DNA of 64,000 bases from Daedaleopsis sinensis (GCA_033807695.1 CM066304.1:1302001-1366000), one strand, 5' to 3'. Counted from the first letter of the stretch, positions 1-12,223 are shown. Made by a program: numbers and translations. The notes: generated by a model from the letters alone, not told the origin.

Positions 1-2
1 AG

Positions 3-3000
3 CCCACATTTTCATCGGAGGAGGGTCCTTCCGAGGACCGCAGCGGCCATGGCATGCGCTCGCCGACGCCTCTCTCTGTCGCTTTCTCGTCTCCTCCTTC
101 AGCGATGTTCACTCCTACTCCTGCATTCCAGCCTCGACCCCGCGCACGCTTCGGAATGCCTTCGACAACGCCGTCTCTTCCGAGCACCACGCCGCAGCAG
201 AATACAGTGCACTTCGAGACAGACGTTGATGAGACCCCAAGACCTCGATACGACGCAGACGAGCACGACGAGGCAGAGGATCCCACCACACCCCACACCC
301 ACAAGCGATCTTTCCTCATGTCGGTGATCAACTCCACAGCCCGTCCTCGACTCCGGCATCCCACGCCATACCGACACCCTAGCAGCGACGAATCCGAGCT
401 GGCAGTGGAGATGACCCCAGCAGCGACCCCTGGTGTTCCCCTGCGCAAAGCTTTCGCCGGCGTCACCCCCCGCCCCGCCCCCCGCCCGCGACTCTCCCAA
501 CCAATGCCGCAGACGGCGAACATGGCGTCGGACTCGGGCTCCGGCTCCGAGTCTCCCTACGACCATGCGATCGACCGCGCGTCGTTCGTGTCGACCGCGT
601 CGTCGCACGACCTGACGACGCATGTGCGCGCAAACGCGTCCTTCGATCCCGTCATGGGGCTCGCGGAGCGCGGGCACGGCGTAGGTCGTTTCAACGCTAG
701 CAAGCTCAACTCGTACCTCCATGGGCTGAACCGGCGTTTGCAGGAGGAGAACGAGATGCTCGTCGGGCGCCTGCGCGCACTCGAGGAGCAGGGCGGGGGA
801 GGGACGACCCCTGCGGGGCCGGGGGGTACGCCTGCGTGGGACCAGGGACGGCGTGTGAGTGGCGGGGGGCGGCGCGTGAGTGCGGGCCCGGCCTTTGGTC
901 TCGGCGATGTGGAAGAAGACGTTGCGGAGGCATGGCTCGAGGAGAAAGCTGCGCTGGAGGAGATGCTGGAAGAGCTGAAGGAGGACCTTCAAACCTGTGC
1001 CGCCGACAAGGACAAGGCCGAAGACGACCTGCGGAACGAACGGGCTGAGCGTGCCCGGGACAAAGAACGGTGGAGGGAGCGTATGACGGAAGTCGAGAAG
1101 GGCGTGGGGGACATCGTCACCGACTTGGAGAGACGGCTCGTCGAGGCGGAGGATGCTGCGAAACGGGCGGAAGCGGACCAGATGGAGGGTGTCAAGGACG
1201 CGGAGCGCCGCCTGGCGGTGGTGATCGTCGAGAAGAATGTCCTTGCTGAACGCATCAAGAAGGCGGAGAGTGCACTCGAGAGCGGACTTGATCTTGGGGC
1301 TGAGCTCAACGCGGCCAATGAACGGCTAGCAAAGACCCAAGGCGACCTACAGAACGCCCAGAGACAAATCAAGGAGCTCGAGGAGGAGGTCATGCAAGCA
1401 GATGAACGGCTCGATGAGGCTGAGAGTAGGCTTGCTGCGGAGCGGAAGCGCGCTGCCGCACTCGAGGAGGAGTTGCGAGTTAAGATGGCGGAGCTCTCGG
1501 ATGCCATCCAATCTGTCGAGGAGCACGAGGACGAGGTCCGGAAGACTCACGCTCAGCTTCGTCAGACAGAGGATGCGCTCGCTCAGAACGAGGCCGACGC
1601 TGCGGAGGACGGAGCGCGCATCGAGGAGTTGGACCGCCAGCTGGCGACCGCCAAGGAGACCATCCAGCAGCTGGAGGCCGAGCTCGAGGACGAGAGGCAG
1701 GAGAACGATCGTCTTATGGATGACGCTGGCAAGACGTCGGAGCTCGCACGCCAGATGGAGGACGCCCTCGAAGCAGCGGAGAAGAAGATGCTAGAGGACG
1801 AGCAGCAGGTTGCTACACTCAAAGCGACTATCACATCGCTAGAGCGCGCGGCCGAGAAGGTACAGGAGCGATCCACCTTACATGCCACTCCCTCTCAGAG
1901 CACGGTGATTGAAGAGTTGCAAGGCGAGGTTGAGGCACTGGAGTCGGAGCTCGACGACGCAAACAAGGAGATCGCCCGGCTCCGGACTACCCTCGCCCAG
2001 TCGCCTGCGCGCAAAGCGATCGAGAGGGCCAAAGACGCTCGTATCGAGCTCCTTGAGAAGGAGAAGGAGGACCTCATGGAGAGGATCAAGTCAGTGAGGA
2101 ACCAGAGTGGAATCTTCGGCACTCCCGTCAAAACCGGAAACGGCAGCGGCGTGTCGCCTCTTCACCGACAACTCCTTAACATGTCCTTCAAGAGCCCCAA
2201 GACCCCTGGTGGACCTCTCCGCGACGTGAGAGCTCTCCCCTTTGTGTACTTGCTGCATCATTGATTCGTCTCTTTTTAGCTCTCCTGGCTGCAGAACAGC
2301 ATGCATGATCCATCGATGGCGCCATTGGTCGCAGAAATGGCGAGATTGCAGCAGGAACTTGACCGTGCTAACGAGAGCATCGATGACAAGCTTGACCGTC
2401 TTGAAGATGCCGGCTTCGGTGTCGTGGACCTCACGAAGCAACTCGAGGACGCGCGCAGCGACATCGTCACACTTGAGGACGAGATCGCGAGGATGTCCCG
2501 TCGGGAGGAGCGCCGGATCCGCCGACTGCAACGCCTGCGCTGCACGAAGTGTCGAACCAAGATTGACATGCGTGGGTTGCAGAGCACAGGCGACGGCGAC
2601 GAGAGGTAAACATAGGTGGCATATGTCTCCTGTCATAGCGCTGACGCGATTGTCCGCAGCTCTATCCTCGAGATGTCAACGATGAGTCTCCCCGCTGAGC
2701 CACCAACACCGCCTACTCGGACAAGTGAAGCCTTGCGTAGCGAGTTGAGAGAGGTGAACACCCAGCTGGAGTCTATGCGTAGGACCTGGGAAGACGAGCA
2801 GAGGAGGTTACTCGGAGAGAATGCTGTGCTCCAAGATGCCGCTACTCGACTCAATGCTGAGGTTCGCGACGCGAAGGATGAACTCCGCAAATTCGCAGGT
2901 GCGGAGCGTGCGCGCGCTGGAGTGGAAGGCGTGAGTGCACTTCACAATCTGTTGCCAGTCGTCTCACTGTACCGCGCAAACAGGAGCTTGCAAGGGCTAA

Positions 3001-4520
3001 GCAGACCATGGAAGCGCTTGAAGCTGAATTGAAAGCGGAACGGAGCCGTCTCCGTGCTCTGACAACGGAACAGACACGAGCGCAGCGCGACAAGGAAGCT
3101 GTTTTGATGAACCTGCGCCGCACAGAATCCGTGAGTAGAGATGGCAAGATATGGACAATAGATGGCAGTGCTGACGTCCCTTCGATGTAGGACATGGCAG
3201 ACGTGCGACAGCACTTAGAACAGATCAAGCAGGAGAACCACGACCTCGAAAGGGAATTGCGCAGCAATGCAAATGCCGAGCAAAAGGCCCGTCTCCTCGA
3301 GAGCAAGGTTGCGCAAAACTTGGACAATATTGAGCAGCTCCGACAAGAGCGGTCTATTCTTGCAGCGGATCATAAGGAGCTCCAGCGTCGCTATTCGAAA
3401 GCAACAGAGGTGTGTGCCTGCGGCAGCTGTTCCTAGGTGGAACGTGACTGAACACTGAAGCAGGAAGTCAACCGCCTCAAGAGTGAATTCCTTGCCTCTC
3501 AAACGTCTCACGACAATCGCCGCCATGAACTCGACACTCGCGCTCTCGAGATCGATGACCTAAGACGTGCTCTGTCCGACCAAGCATCGGAACTCGAGCG
3601 TGTCGAGGCTGAGAAAGCTCGCATGGCCGCAGAGAAAGGCGATGTTGCCCGTACGGTTGCGGCGCTCGAAGCGGACCTCCGTCGTGTGCGTCGAGACGCC
3701 GAGTCGTTCGGCCGCGATCTCAAGGCCCTCCGGGCGCAGAAGGAGCGGCTAGACGAGGAGCGACGCGAAGAGCGTGCAAAGGCTGACCGTGCGCACAAAC
3801 AGTCTCAAGCACAGATCCGCATCCTCAAGGAGGAGCTGGACGGGCAGAAGGAGAAGGCACGGGAGGCGAAGGAGGTGTGGACCGGCCATGTATGCGCAGC
3901 GTGAGTGGAGCCTTTGCGCGTAAGTGAGAGAGAAGTGACTGACTGGGTAATATACAGGGACGATCACCAACTCGTCGCGCTGAAACAGCAGCACAATCAG
4001 GAGTGCAAAGGCCTGATGGTACAGATACGGTACTTGAAGGCCAAGTTCACACGCGAGTCGACGTTCCGTTGCGACCTTGGGTACCAAAAACAGTACCTAC
4101 TGGTCGTGATGGCGCGCTTTGAGCGGAGGTATGTAGGCGTGCTGCTGCGTCAACACTATGAGATTTTGACAACTATTTGCTTCTAGCGAGGGGAGGATAC
4201 TCGCAGCTATCGCGCGCATAGGGTTCCCTATGGTCTCTAATCCTCCACCTCCGAACGTCAAACGTCGTTCATTGCGAAGTGTCGCCTACATTGTGCTGTT
4301 CGTGCACCGCACAAGGTACGTCGCCTTCTGGTCCCGAAATCGTAGCCCCTTCCATCTGATATACTTGTTCAGACGTGCGAGCGAACAGTGGCGACAATAT
4401 CGGGCAGCAAAACCCGCCATCGAGGCTGCTTTGCAGGAAGTCCGAAAGCGGCGCGCTGTCTCCGCAGCTCCAGGAGGGTCCAACACGAAATCTTCCGGCA
4501 GAAGTGCTGCTAGGACGTAG
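3..4520 (+). CDS. PACT-domain spindle pole body / centrosome coiled-coil protein (5' partial)
   Basis: Large coiled-coil scaffold of the pericentrin/Spc110/Pcp1 type, expected to anchor gamma-tubulin complexes at the spindle pole body. The frame is open from base 3 through the first ATGs (54, 111), so the true start probably lies outside the window. Exons: to 2225, 2280-2605, 2660-2930, 2984-3130, 3191-3409, 3464-3900, 3958-4128, 4187-4315, 4373-4520. All junctions keep frame, giving 1339 residues from the ATG at 54. The N-terminus is Pro/Ser/Thr-rich and disordered, followed by long heptad-like Glu/Lys/Leu coils. A CTKC motif lies in exon 2. The last three exons hold the PACT hallmark (VQIRYLKAKFTRES, GYQKQYLL, RILAAIARIGFP). 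The PACT call is confident; whether it is the strict Spc110 orthologue is inference. Confidence 0.9.
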
Positions 4521-5226
4521 ACGAGCAGGACGTTCGATCCATTCCCATGTTGTATTTTTAGGTCCGTTCTGAGGACACACCTCGTTTGCATATCGTCTGC
4601 GCCTTGCTAATTGTCTGTAGCTATATGTTATGCCGTATGTTAGACTCGCTGAAATGAATCGCAGCTACTTATTATGTATGTCACAATGCGCCGCGCGAAG
4701 ACGTGATCTCGTTGTTTCAGCAGAGCAAACTCCTCCCGGCTCTCGTTGCCTACTGGTCGTGCCTGGCAATCTATGCGACTGTAATTCATTATGGCGCGAC
4801 AAGTCCCAATCGTCGTGACCGCAATGATGAGGTAAGAAGTTGATTTTTACTCTACGTATACATCTCTCAGGTTCTGTCATTGAAGCTTGAAGCTTGATGA
4901 TGAAGTGTGATATTGCTGCGGGGCGATAGTCAGACCCATCTTGTAATTCTCATGAGCGTGAATCCTAGCAGTATATGTATTCCTACGTACCTGCCGGAAT
5001 CTTTTCATTGCACGGTCTTTAACTTTGTGATGTAGGACATTGGGGACGAGTACTAGAAGTGGCTCGAAGCACAACGAATCCGTTCTTGCCGGGGGCTGCG
5101 TAATATCGCATAACGTTTGTAATGAGCCATGCGAAATCCGCACAAAAACAAGATGCGAGCAAACCAGACATGGTGGTCATTGATATCTTCAACTTGGGGT
5201 ACCAGGGGATGAAGAGAGGAGCAAAA
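4521..5226. other. Intergenic, no gene seen
   Basis: Only short shadow frames between the PACT gene and tRNA-Arg. It presumably holds the 3' UTR of the upstream gene. A short repeated word (ttgaagc twice) occurs near 4882. Confidence 0.6.
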
Positions 5227-5305
5227 TGACCACCGCAGGGGTCGAACCTGCAATCTCCTGATTACCACGTCGTAGTCAGACGCGTTGCCATTACGCCAGG
5301 CGGCC
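5227..5305 (-). tRNA. tRNA-Arg(ACG) with 7-nt intron
   Basis: Reading the minus strand, the acceptor arms GGCCGCC and GGTGGTC pair with two G-U wobbles. The T arm GCAGG/CCTGC encloses TTCGACC. The anticodon stem TCTGA/TCAGG encloses loop CTACGA plus A, with a 7-nt insertion (CGTGGTA) at the usual intron site after position 37. The anticodon ACG reads Arg CGN codons. A TTTT run (AAAA at 5223-5226 on the plus strand) follows at once and fits a Pol III terminator. Confidence 0.93.
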
Positions 5306-5442
5306 ATGTAAAGGAGGTTGAGCATTGCACCAAAGTCCGTTGTCTGACTGGATGACGCAGGGCAATGGTTGGCCCCACCTTCAGATCTCATTTATCACTT
5401 CGACTCGAGCTCTACCACTACAACCAGCCTTTAATAGCTTCA

Positions 5443-6581
5443 ATGCTCTCTCGATTGATATTGAGACGACCTCTTCGAATCAGCACTCCTCGACCTCCGA
5501 TATTGGCACTAGTTCATCACGCTCAGCTCTCTCGATGTACGCTTCGAAGGACATCGCGAGGTTGGCTCCGCGCTGCGAGTAGCAATGCTCCTACGGACCC
5601 ACATAGGACACCGAAACAATCAGAATCAAAGGCCACGAAGACAAAGTCTATCACCACCCGTGAAAATATATACACCATCCCAAATCTGCTCACCGTTTCG
5701 CGAATTATTGCTTGCCCTGTCCTTGGTCTCGCGATAGTGAATGACAACTTCTACCTTGCGACTGGACTTCTCGTTTATGCGGGACTCACGGACCTGGTCT
5801 GCCACCTCATACACTCGTTCAGCGCGATCCTTCTTGAGCTTGTTCGCCCAGGTTGACGGTTATCTTGCTCGGAAGTTCAACATGCAGTCCGTCGTGGGCA
5901 CCATCCTCGATCCCGCAGCGGACAAAATCCTGATGACGACTTTGACGGTGACCCTTGCGATGAAGGATCTGATTCCAAGTGCGTACTTCTCGCTTAGGCT
6001 CTGGCTCGTCAAAAGTTGTCATCAACCTCCCTCCTCCACCAGTCCCTGTTGCAGCTATCATCCTCGGGCGTGACGTGTTGCTCAGTATTGCCGCTTTTTA
6101 CATCCGTTACACGTCTCTCCCTCCTCCTGTGAGCGAACTTTTCATTCGCGTTTGACGTCACGTGACCGTCACTGCTGCAGAAAACATTCACTCGGTACTG
6201 GGATTTCTCCATTCCATCGGCGGAAGTACGACCGACGACGATAAGCAAGGCACGCATGTTCTTTGCTGCTTGACTAACACGACGACTGATAATGACGCCA
6301 TGACAGGTCAACACTGCCCTGCAACTTCTTCTCATGGGTACTGCGACCGTGAGTCCAATACTCCCCGTAGACATCGCAGTTCCTCTACAAGCATTACAGT
6401 GAGTGTCGAAACTACTGCTGTCACAGTCTTGGAGTATGCTATCTCACTGCGTAGGTGGATCGTCGCGAGTACAACGGTATGGAGCGGCGCCTCATACCTT
6501 TTCGCAAAGGATGGCTTCCGTGTGGTCTCCTCTGCGGCGAAAGGCCGGCCGCCCGCTCCGCCTCCATCACCTCCATCATAG
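5443..6581 (+). CDS. CRD1: Cardiolipin synthase (CDP-alcohol phosphatidyltransferase), mitochondrial
   Basis: Makes cardiolipin from phosphatidylglycerol and CDP-diacylglycerol in the mitochondrial inner membrane. Exons: 5443-5796, 5852-5978, 6043-6128, 6181-6249, 6307-6398, 6455-6581 (284 residues). The start at 5443 gives an Arg-rich presequence typical of mitochondrial import; an upstream in-frame ATG (5365) lacks this. The CDP-alcohol phosphotransferase signature is complete (TDLVDGYLAR ... G...D...D, with GTILDPAADK) and spans the first junction. Next come a conserved LGRDVLL segment, KTFTRYWDFSIPSAEVRPT and ISKVNTALQL, as in eukaryotic cardiolipin synthases. The intron at 6250-6306 uses a GC donor; the conserved ISK|VNT joint supports it. 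Several hydrophobic segments fit a polytopic membrane enzyme. Confidence 0.93.
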
Positions 6582-7582
6582 GTTGGCTCGTTGTTCTATC
6601 CGCTGCTATTTCATCCGCGCTCGCCTTCACCTTTGTGATGGACAGTTTTATTTTCGACTCTCTACCACATGATGCCACTTAATACCATTGCATGCTATGG
6701 TTATCTCGTTCCACTTGTCGTTGCCGGTCTGTACCGTCCCTTCTCAAGCTCTGAGTCGCATAACCGGTTAACCGTGGTTTGTGGTTTGACCGCACTCCTC
6801 GGACCCGGTCATTACCTTGGTTGAACCTGATCTATTTCGGTAATGATGCATCTCCGCTGAACACCGTTGCACGATAGGCGCGGTGCCCAAACGAAAGGTT
6901 TGCGAAGTAATTATAGGCCATGATCAGTCTCCCACAGCTGTCGGTGGGGATAGATATTCCGTGAGGGTTTCTTGCGCAGACATTGTTGAGATTGCTTCAA
7001 TTGGCGATCGTTTCACACATCTCTCGCAGCGCACAGTGTGTATTCTCACTCGAGTCCGGTGAGCGCGGACGCTGTCGAGATATTTCGAAACTATTACTGA
7101 CGTTTCTCCTAAAAGGACAGTAGGCTGTAGACGACTATCCGACAACTAGTGAACTATTTGATCAATCTCCAGGCAGTCTCTGCAAGTATCGTATCGGGCT
7201 CAGGTAAGTTGTGGGGATCTACAGCCTACCTAATGCAATGCAACGCAATCGCCGCCCACTGGATCATGGATGAGATCACTGATCTGACAGCTGTCGTACG
7301 TCCAATCCACAATACAGCCTTCTATCAACTGCACGAGCCTGCAGATAGCGCGCCCCCATTTGTTAGCCCTTCTCGGCCTCCGTGCTTCGAGGGGGTGTGC
7401 CCCAATCCCGCGTAGTCTGAAATTAGCTCTGCGCTCGGATAGTTGGGATCACTGTGCAACGCTCATAAGGACCTCCGTGCACCGTGCCAGACTGCCTGTA
7501 CCGGCACTTGTGCGAGGAGCAGCCGACCAGCCATACCATCCGCCCACTGTCTTCACGCCCGCCTAGCGAACCTTCTTTGACG
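6582..7582. other. Intergenic 1 kb, nothing recognised
   Basis: No frame with family features, no tRNA and no clear repeat. It contains the 5' flank of the 7TM gene that follows. Confidence 0.55.
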
Positions 7583-8917
7583 ATGGTGGTGCTGGTCCCA
7601 ATCGATACCCTCAAGCTTGCCAGTCTGGCCGTCGATGGCCCGTTGTACGGTGTGTAGTGCGGTTAGCCTGTTCCTGTTCGTCTAGATACTCATGCCACTA
7701 TTCAACGCGCAGGAGTCTTCCTCTGCATGGTCATTGTGTGCGGATATGATCTGATACGCCGGGCTATCCGCAAGGAGACCCAACTGAGCTGGCCGATGAT
7801 GCTCGCTGGAGGACTGCTCATCGTCCTCGCGACTATCCGTTTCATCCTCAACGCCGTCTACGTCGGCACCGCGTTCCTCGACCACGACACCCGTGCGGCC
7901 CGGCAGGCGTACTTCCACAATGTCAAGAATGACATCTTCCGCACGCGGCACGTCATCTTCGTGCTCGTGCAGTTCGTGGGGGACTCGTTCGCGGTACGTC
8001 ACCCCTGCTCGTATTCCGAATTGCAGTTACATTCTGATGCCCGCCAATTCTATGTAGAACTACCGCTGCTGGGTAGTTTGGCAGAAGAACTACTGGGTCA
8101 TCGCCTTTCCTGTGCTGCTGTCGCTTGTCAGCACCGGTACGTCATCGCTGTGCCTGTGGTTAAGCACCCCTCCGAATACGCTGACCCTCGCGCAGGCTGC
8201 GGGTCGTTCACGGTTTGGGCGTTCGTCGGGCTCCCGAACCAGTCCCCGGTCTCCCAGGTGCAGTGGCTCAGGTCGTTCTTCTCGCTGAGTCTGGTGGCGA
8301 ACGCACTCGCGACTTGTACGTGCTTCTCGGCTCCGCGTGGGAGCAGAGGGAACGAAATGCTCACATACCCGTCCGTCAGCGCTGCTCGCGTTCCGCATCT
8401 GGTCCGTCGACCGCAACACGAACAAGGCGATCCTCAGCCGGAGCTCGACCCGCACCCTCTTCCCGGTCGTGCGTATCGTGCTCGAGAGCGGGCTGATCAA
8501 CGCCGCTTATCTCTTCGCGTTCATGATGGTCGTCGCCTTCGACCCGTCCGTCGCGGAGCTGATGTGTGACCTCGTGCGTGTCTTCTTTACTCTCTCCATC
8601 CCCGTCTCCCCACGCGCGGGTCCGATTCGTAAGGATATGTTCCTGACCCGCACCTTCCCCGCTTGCACCCGCAGGGCACGTCGCTCACGGGCATCATCTT
8701 CTCCATCGTCATCCTCCGCGTGTCGCGCAGGCAGCACGACGACACCGTGTACGCTCTGAGCTCGTGGAAGACGTCGGAGAACTCGCGCCCGAAGGCGTCT
8801 AGCCAGGCCGCAAGCCAGCCGCCGACGATCCCCTTCGAGGTCTACATCGAGAGCAGCAAGTCACAGACCGTCAGCGGCGGGGGCAACGACGTCGACTACA
8901 AGGCCGGGTCTGTCTAG
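7583..8917 (+). CDS. Seven-transmembrane protein, basidiomycete family (7TM copy 1)
   Basis: Function unknown. Exons: 7583-7649, 7713-7993, 8058-8136, 8196-8315, 8380-8573, 8675-8917 (327 residues); every junction keeps frame and matches the paralogues at 45025-46325 and 57353-58709. About seven hydrophobic segments are visible: GPLYGVFLCMVIV, the GGLLIVLATIRF region, the HVIFVLVQF region, a helix after NYRCWVVWQ, LSLVANALATSLLAFRIW, RIVLESGLINAAYLF, and TGIIFSIVILRVS. The tail is hydrophilic and Ser-rich. The first exon is a short leader ending in GPLYG, shared by all intact copies. The topology resembles a receptor-like or transporter-like 7TM protein, but no catalytic or ligand motif can be named. 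It converges on the BTB gene at 9304. Confidence 0.82.
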
Positions 8918-9303
8918 CGTATGGGCAGGTGATGATGTGAATGGCGGTCACGTACATAATGAGGCTGTTAAGTTATCGAGTTCGGGTTTCAGCTCGAAAC
9001 TCTCATGTTTATGTCAATAGATCGAAAGTCTCACGAGCTGACTGATGTCGCTCTCCTTTCTTTCCCTCGATGCCCGCTGGGGCTCCGAACTCACTTCAAG
9101 GACGGAGCATTTCAGTGGTCCACGGTCGCACATTGCACCAGACGTAAAAGGGTAGCCCAACGTTCTTGAGATATGGCATACACGAGAGAATACAACCACG
9201 CCAAACTTGGGTGACGGGGGGTCATCAACCCGGAGCATATATATTCGAAAGGCGCTACAGTAGGACTAGTGCCTAGGCCTCCGAGTTCAAACGTTGATAT
9301 CCG
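8918..9303. other. Convergent intergenic spacer
   Basis: Lies between the 3' ends of the 7TM gene and the BTB gene and presumably holds both 3' UTRs. No other element was seen. Confidence 0.55.
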
Positions 9304-10448
9304 TTAGAGGATTTCCAAAACAACCTGCACGACGAGTTATAATTAGTGCCCATCCCTATTTGGCAGCAGCTTGCACACGCACCTCTGAGACTTTTGTGTC
9401 GACTTCTGTGGCTAACCGGCCCATGAATTCACTGAGATCGACGAAGACTTGGCCCCTACAGGCCGCGCAGGCCGTCGCCGCGGCTAGTGCAGTATCCGTG
9501 ACACGGGGGTCCGCAACGACCTCACGACAAGGCCTTTCGGAGAGAGCGACAGAGACTCTGTTCAACAATGGTGGAAGCCAAGAACCAAATTCTGTATTAT
9601 AATTAGTACTGCTCCGATCCCCATTGTAAATTTTCGACGTTTGCCGAGAACAAATGCACGCAGAGTTCTGGGAGAAGAGACAGTTGTAATACGGGCTTCT
9701 GAGGTTGAACGGCGACCCATCGACCACGGCAGTGGCGGCACCGACACATTTTTCGCGATACGCGAGTAAACGATGGTACGCCCCGGCGCTTATGTCCTCC
9801 AGCTCCACAGTATAGTCCCAAGGAGCTTTGTAGCGGAGGAATTCCTTGGCGGCTACGGTCGCAACATTGACCATACGGTAGCGCACCGCGATGGCGTAGA
9901 CAGGAAGTGGGGAATTTTTGGCCATCTGGAGAAGCGAGAGTCGGGCGTGGGATAGAGCACAGTCCACGTGGTATTTGTGCGCAGCCTCGAGGAGATGCTT
10001 CGTGTCATCCAGGGTAGACAGCTCGGGGTTCGCGACGGGGTAGCATGTCCGCAGTAGGAGCTCGAGAGTGCTGCTCGACTCGGTGAGGGATATGATAGGA
10101 GGGCTCAGCTCACTGGCAGGGCGGCTGCACTCGCTGACCGAATCGTTGGCCGGGATCGATGCGGGGTGATCTCTATCATCTGACAATGGAGGCTGCGGCA
10201 GGCTGAACATGTCTGCGAACACTGAGGACGCCTCCTCTAGGATGGCCTTCCGGATGAAGAAATTCCCGTCGTCGGAAGATTGTAGGATGATCTCTGCAGA
10301 GGGATTGTCGAAAGGAGAAGGAGCAAGTCTGGGTGAAGCGCGTTCACTGATTCCCTCGATGTCAGCGTTTGCGTTTGAGCTCGCAGGGTCTGACACTGAA
10401 GATGAGAGTCAGAATTGAGTGCATGTCGCGGAGAGTCAGGAACATACT
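9304..10448 (-). CDS. BTB/POZ domain protein (BTB copy A), start codon split by an intron
   Basis: The N-terminal BTB fold is visible as PSAEIILQSSDDGNFFIRK, then SSVFADMFSLPQ and LLLRTCYPV. BTB domains mediate dimerisation and often Cullin-3 binding; the substrate is unknown. The main exon 9383-10395 has no upstream in-frame ATG: TGA is the nearest upstream codon of note. The upstream exon ends in A at 10448, followed by a 52-nt intron (GTATGT...CAG, 10396-10447), so splicing creates A|TG and the start MSDPASS. The last exon is 9304-9324 (VVLEIL, stop) after a 58-nt intron; without it the frame ends at a paralogue-atypical stop. Length is about 344 residues. The C-terminal ACAACRG motif and ISAGAYHRLLAYREKC are shared with the other copies. 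Confidence 0.82.
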
Positions 10449-10862
10449 GAGATTGAGACGTGGGGAGCAAAGGTTGCAACTTTGCACGCCCGACGGTCAG
10501 ATGATGGTCCGAGGCAACCTGAGTGGGAACACCGGTGACCGGTGACCCCCACAGCTTTGTGATAGTACTAGTGGTTTGAATTAGAACACGCTGGTCCCGG
10601 ATGTTGTCCGTCTGCGAGGTCGGAACTTGAAGGCTTTGTGAAGTATCCTCGAAGCCTACTAACTGCGGTTGAGCTGCCAATGAGGATGTAAATAGCTGCA
10701 TGGATCCCTTCTACTCGTCATATTGAACTCGTCGGGATTGAATGTGTGTGTAGTCGTTCGTGAAGTTGATTCCGAGGGGTCACAATTATGGTTGTGAGAC
10801 GGTGGAGAACACGACTTGTGTGACACTCGCTTCGGATCCCTCAAGTTTGGTCTTCTTTTACC

Positions 10863-10972
10863 GCCCGCCTAGCTCAATCGGATAGAGCGTCAGACTCTTA
10901 CGAGCGCGTCGGGTGATCACGATCGTTAGTTAGGCGATCTGAAGGCTGCGAGTTCGACCCTCGCGGTGGGCT
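10863..10972 (+). tRNA. tRNA-Lys(CTT) with ~36-nt intron
   Basis: Acceptor arms GCCCGCC and GGTGGGC pair. The T arm is GCGAG TTCGACC CTCGC. The anticodon stem TCAGA/TCTGA is perfect around CTCTTA plus A, with about 36 nt inserted after position 37, the canonical nuclear tRNA intron site. The anticodon CTT reads AAG. A TTTT run about 7 nt downstream (10979-10982) fits Pol III termination. Confidence 0.95.
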
Positions 10973-11252
10973 AGTTACTTTTGCACGAAGTCTTTTTTCC
11001 CGGTCACGGCCGCTGATGGGGGCAAACTGCAAGAATGGCCAGTTTGACCCGTTGGCAACAAACAGTTGAGCTAATATCTTCGCTGGCATGGGTTGCGCGT
11101 CACCATCGGCTACTGTCTGTCTGTTGATCAGCATATTCAACCTGTGTCACACGTCGCAGCGAAAGCTTTCAGGTATAACAAGTAATACTAAACAGTGCAC
11201 GACCGGGCACTTTGTACAATGATATATCGTCGCGGCACTACTCGATACGTTG

Positions 11253-12146
11253 CTAGTTCCGCTGAGCGTTCTCTATGTACTCCACAATTGCCGTCTAGCC
11301 ACAGGAGAGCAGATAGTCAGCGACTAGGAGAAAGATTTTCTTCCTTGAATTCCGGAAACTCACCTTCGAGTACGTGGATTTGACGCTTGGCCGGTTGCTC
11401 AAGTCCTCGATGTACTTCATGAGTCTCGCATACTTCGGCTTGCGCAGCTCCTCCAGCATCTTCGTCCCCTCGCCCGCCGGGTTGTCAGTTTCGAGCTGGA
11501 TCATGACGTAAATCAGGATCGGCGCCGCCGCGACGTCTGCGATAGACCAGTCCCCGACTGCGAAGCCCGTCGCGGGTAGGCGCGCTTGCAGGGCTTCGAG
11601 GCCTGCGAGGAGCGTCTCGTTGGAGCCCCCGGCCATGAAGAAGGCCGCGTAGCCGTCCACGATCTTCCCCTCAATCAGGGTGAGGAAGAGCCGGGCCTGC
11701 GCTCGTTGGATGAGATCGGCGGGGTGCAGCTGTGATTCAGGAAAGAGCTCGGCGATGAACTCGACGATGACGAGGGACTGTACGAGTATCGCCGCCTCCG
11801 GAGATGGGTCCTCGAGCTCAGTCTTTGGGCCACCGTAGCTGAGCGCGGGGACCTGTGAGCGCGAAACGAGCGTGAGTCTAGCTGCGGGGAGGTGTATAAA
11901 CCTAAGGGCAATGCGAACCTCCCCTTGGGGATTCACTTTCGTAGTGAACCACTCCGGCTTGTTTGTCAGGTCAATATTGATGGAGGTGTACTCCGCATTT
12001 GCCTCTTTCAGCGCGATTCGGACTCGTTGGGTGAACGGAGAGAGCTAGTATAATAGATGATGCGAATTAGCAACGCGATGACCTTGAATTTAAGGCGAAG
12101 AGCGTACGGGGTGATCGTAGAGGGTAATCTGGCCATGTTGAACCAT
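11253..12146 (-). CDS. Glutathione S-transferase
   Basis: Cytosolic GST conjugating glutathione to electrophiles. Exons: 12146-12108, 12044-11919, 11852-11364, 11294-11253 (231 residues); all junctions keep frame. The N-terminal thioredoxin-like domain shows ITLYDHPLSPFTQRVRIAL, with Ser where omega-like classes have Cys. KVNPQGE|VPALSYG carries the cis-Pro loop that binds glutathione. The all-helical C-terminal domain includes FAVGDWSIADVAAAPIL, the N-capping/hydrophobic-staple region of GSTs. The final 13 residues come from a small last exon. Without splicing the frame runs into a longer, unlikely tail. The exact GST class is uncertain. Confidence 0.9.
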
Positions 12147-12217
12147 TGTGGGTGTTCAAAGGTTGGGCACAGGTGATACTGTTGATGATGATGGATTAGT
12201 CTTTCGTCCAACGAGCC

Positions 12218-12223
12218 TTTATA
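12218..12223 (-). promoter_or_regulatory. TATA box of the GST gene
   Basis: TATAAA on the minus strand about 72 nt upstream of the GST start codon. Position and sequence suit a core promoter, but the start site is not known. Confidence 0.4.

Noticed and set aside
99..992. Long antisense frame opposite the PACT gene
   Set aside because: Arg/Pro/His-rich shadow of a GC-rich coding exon with no family features.
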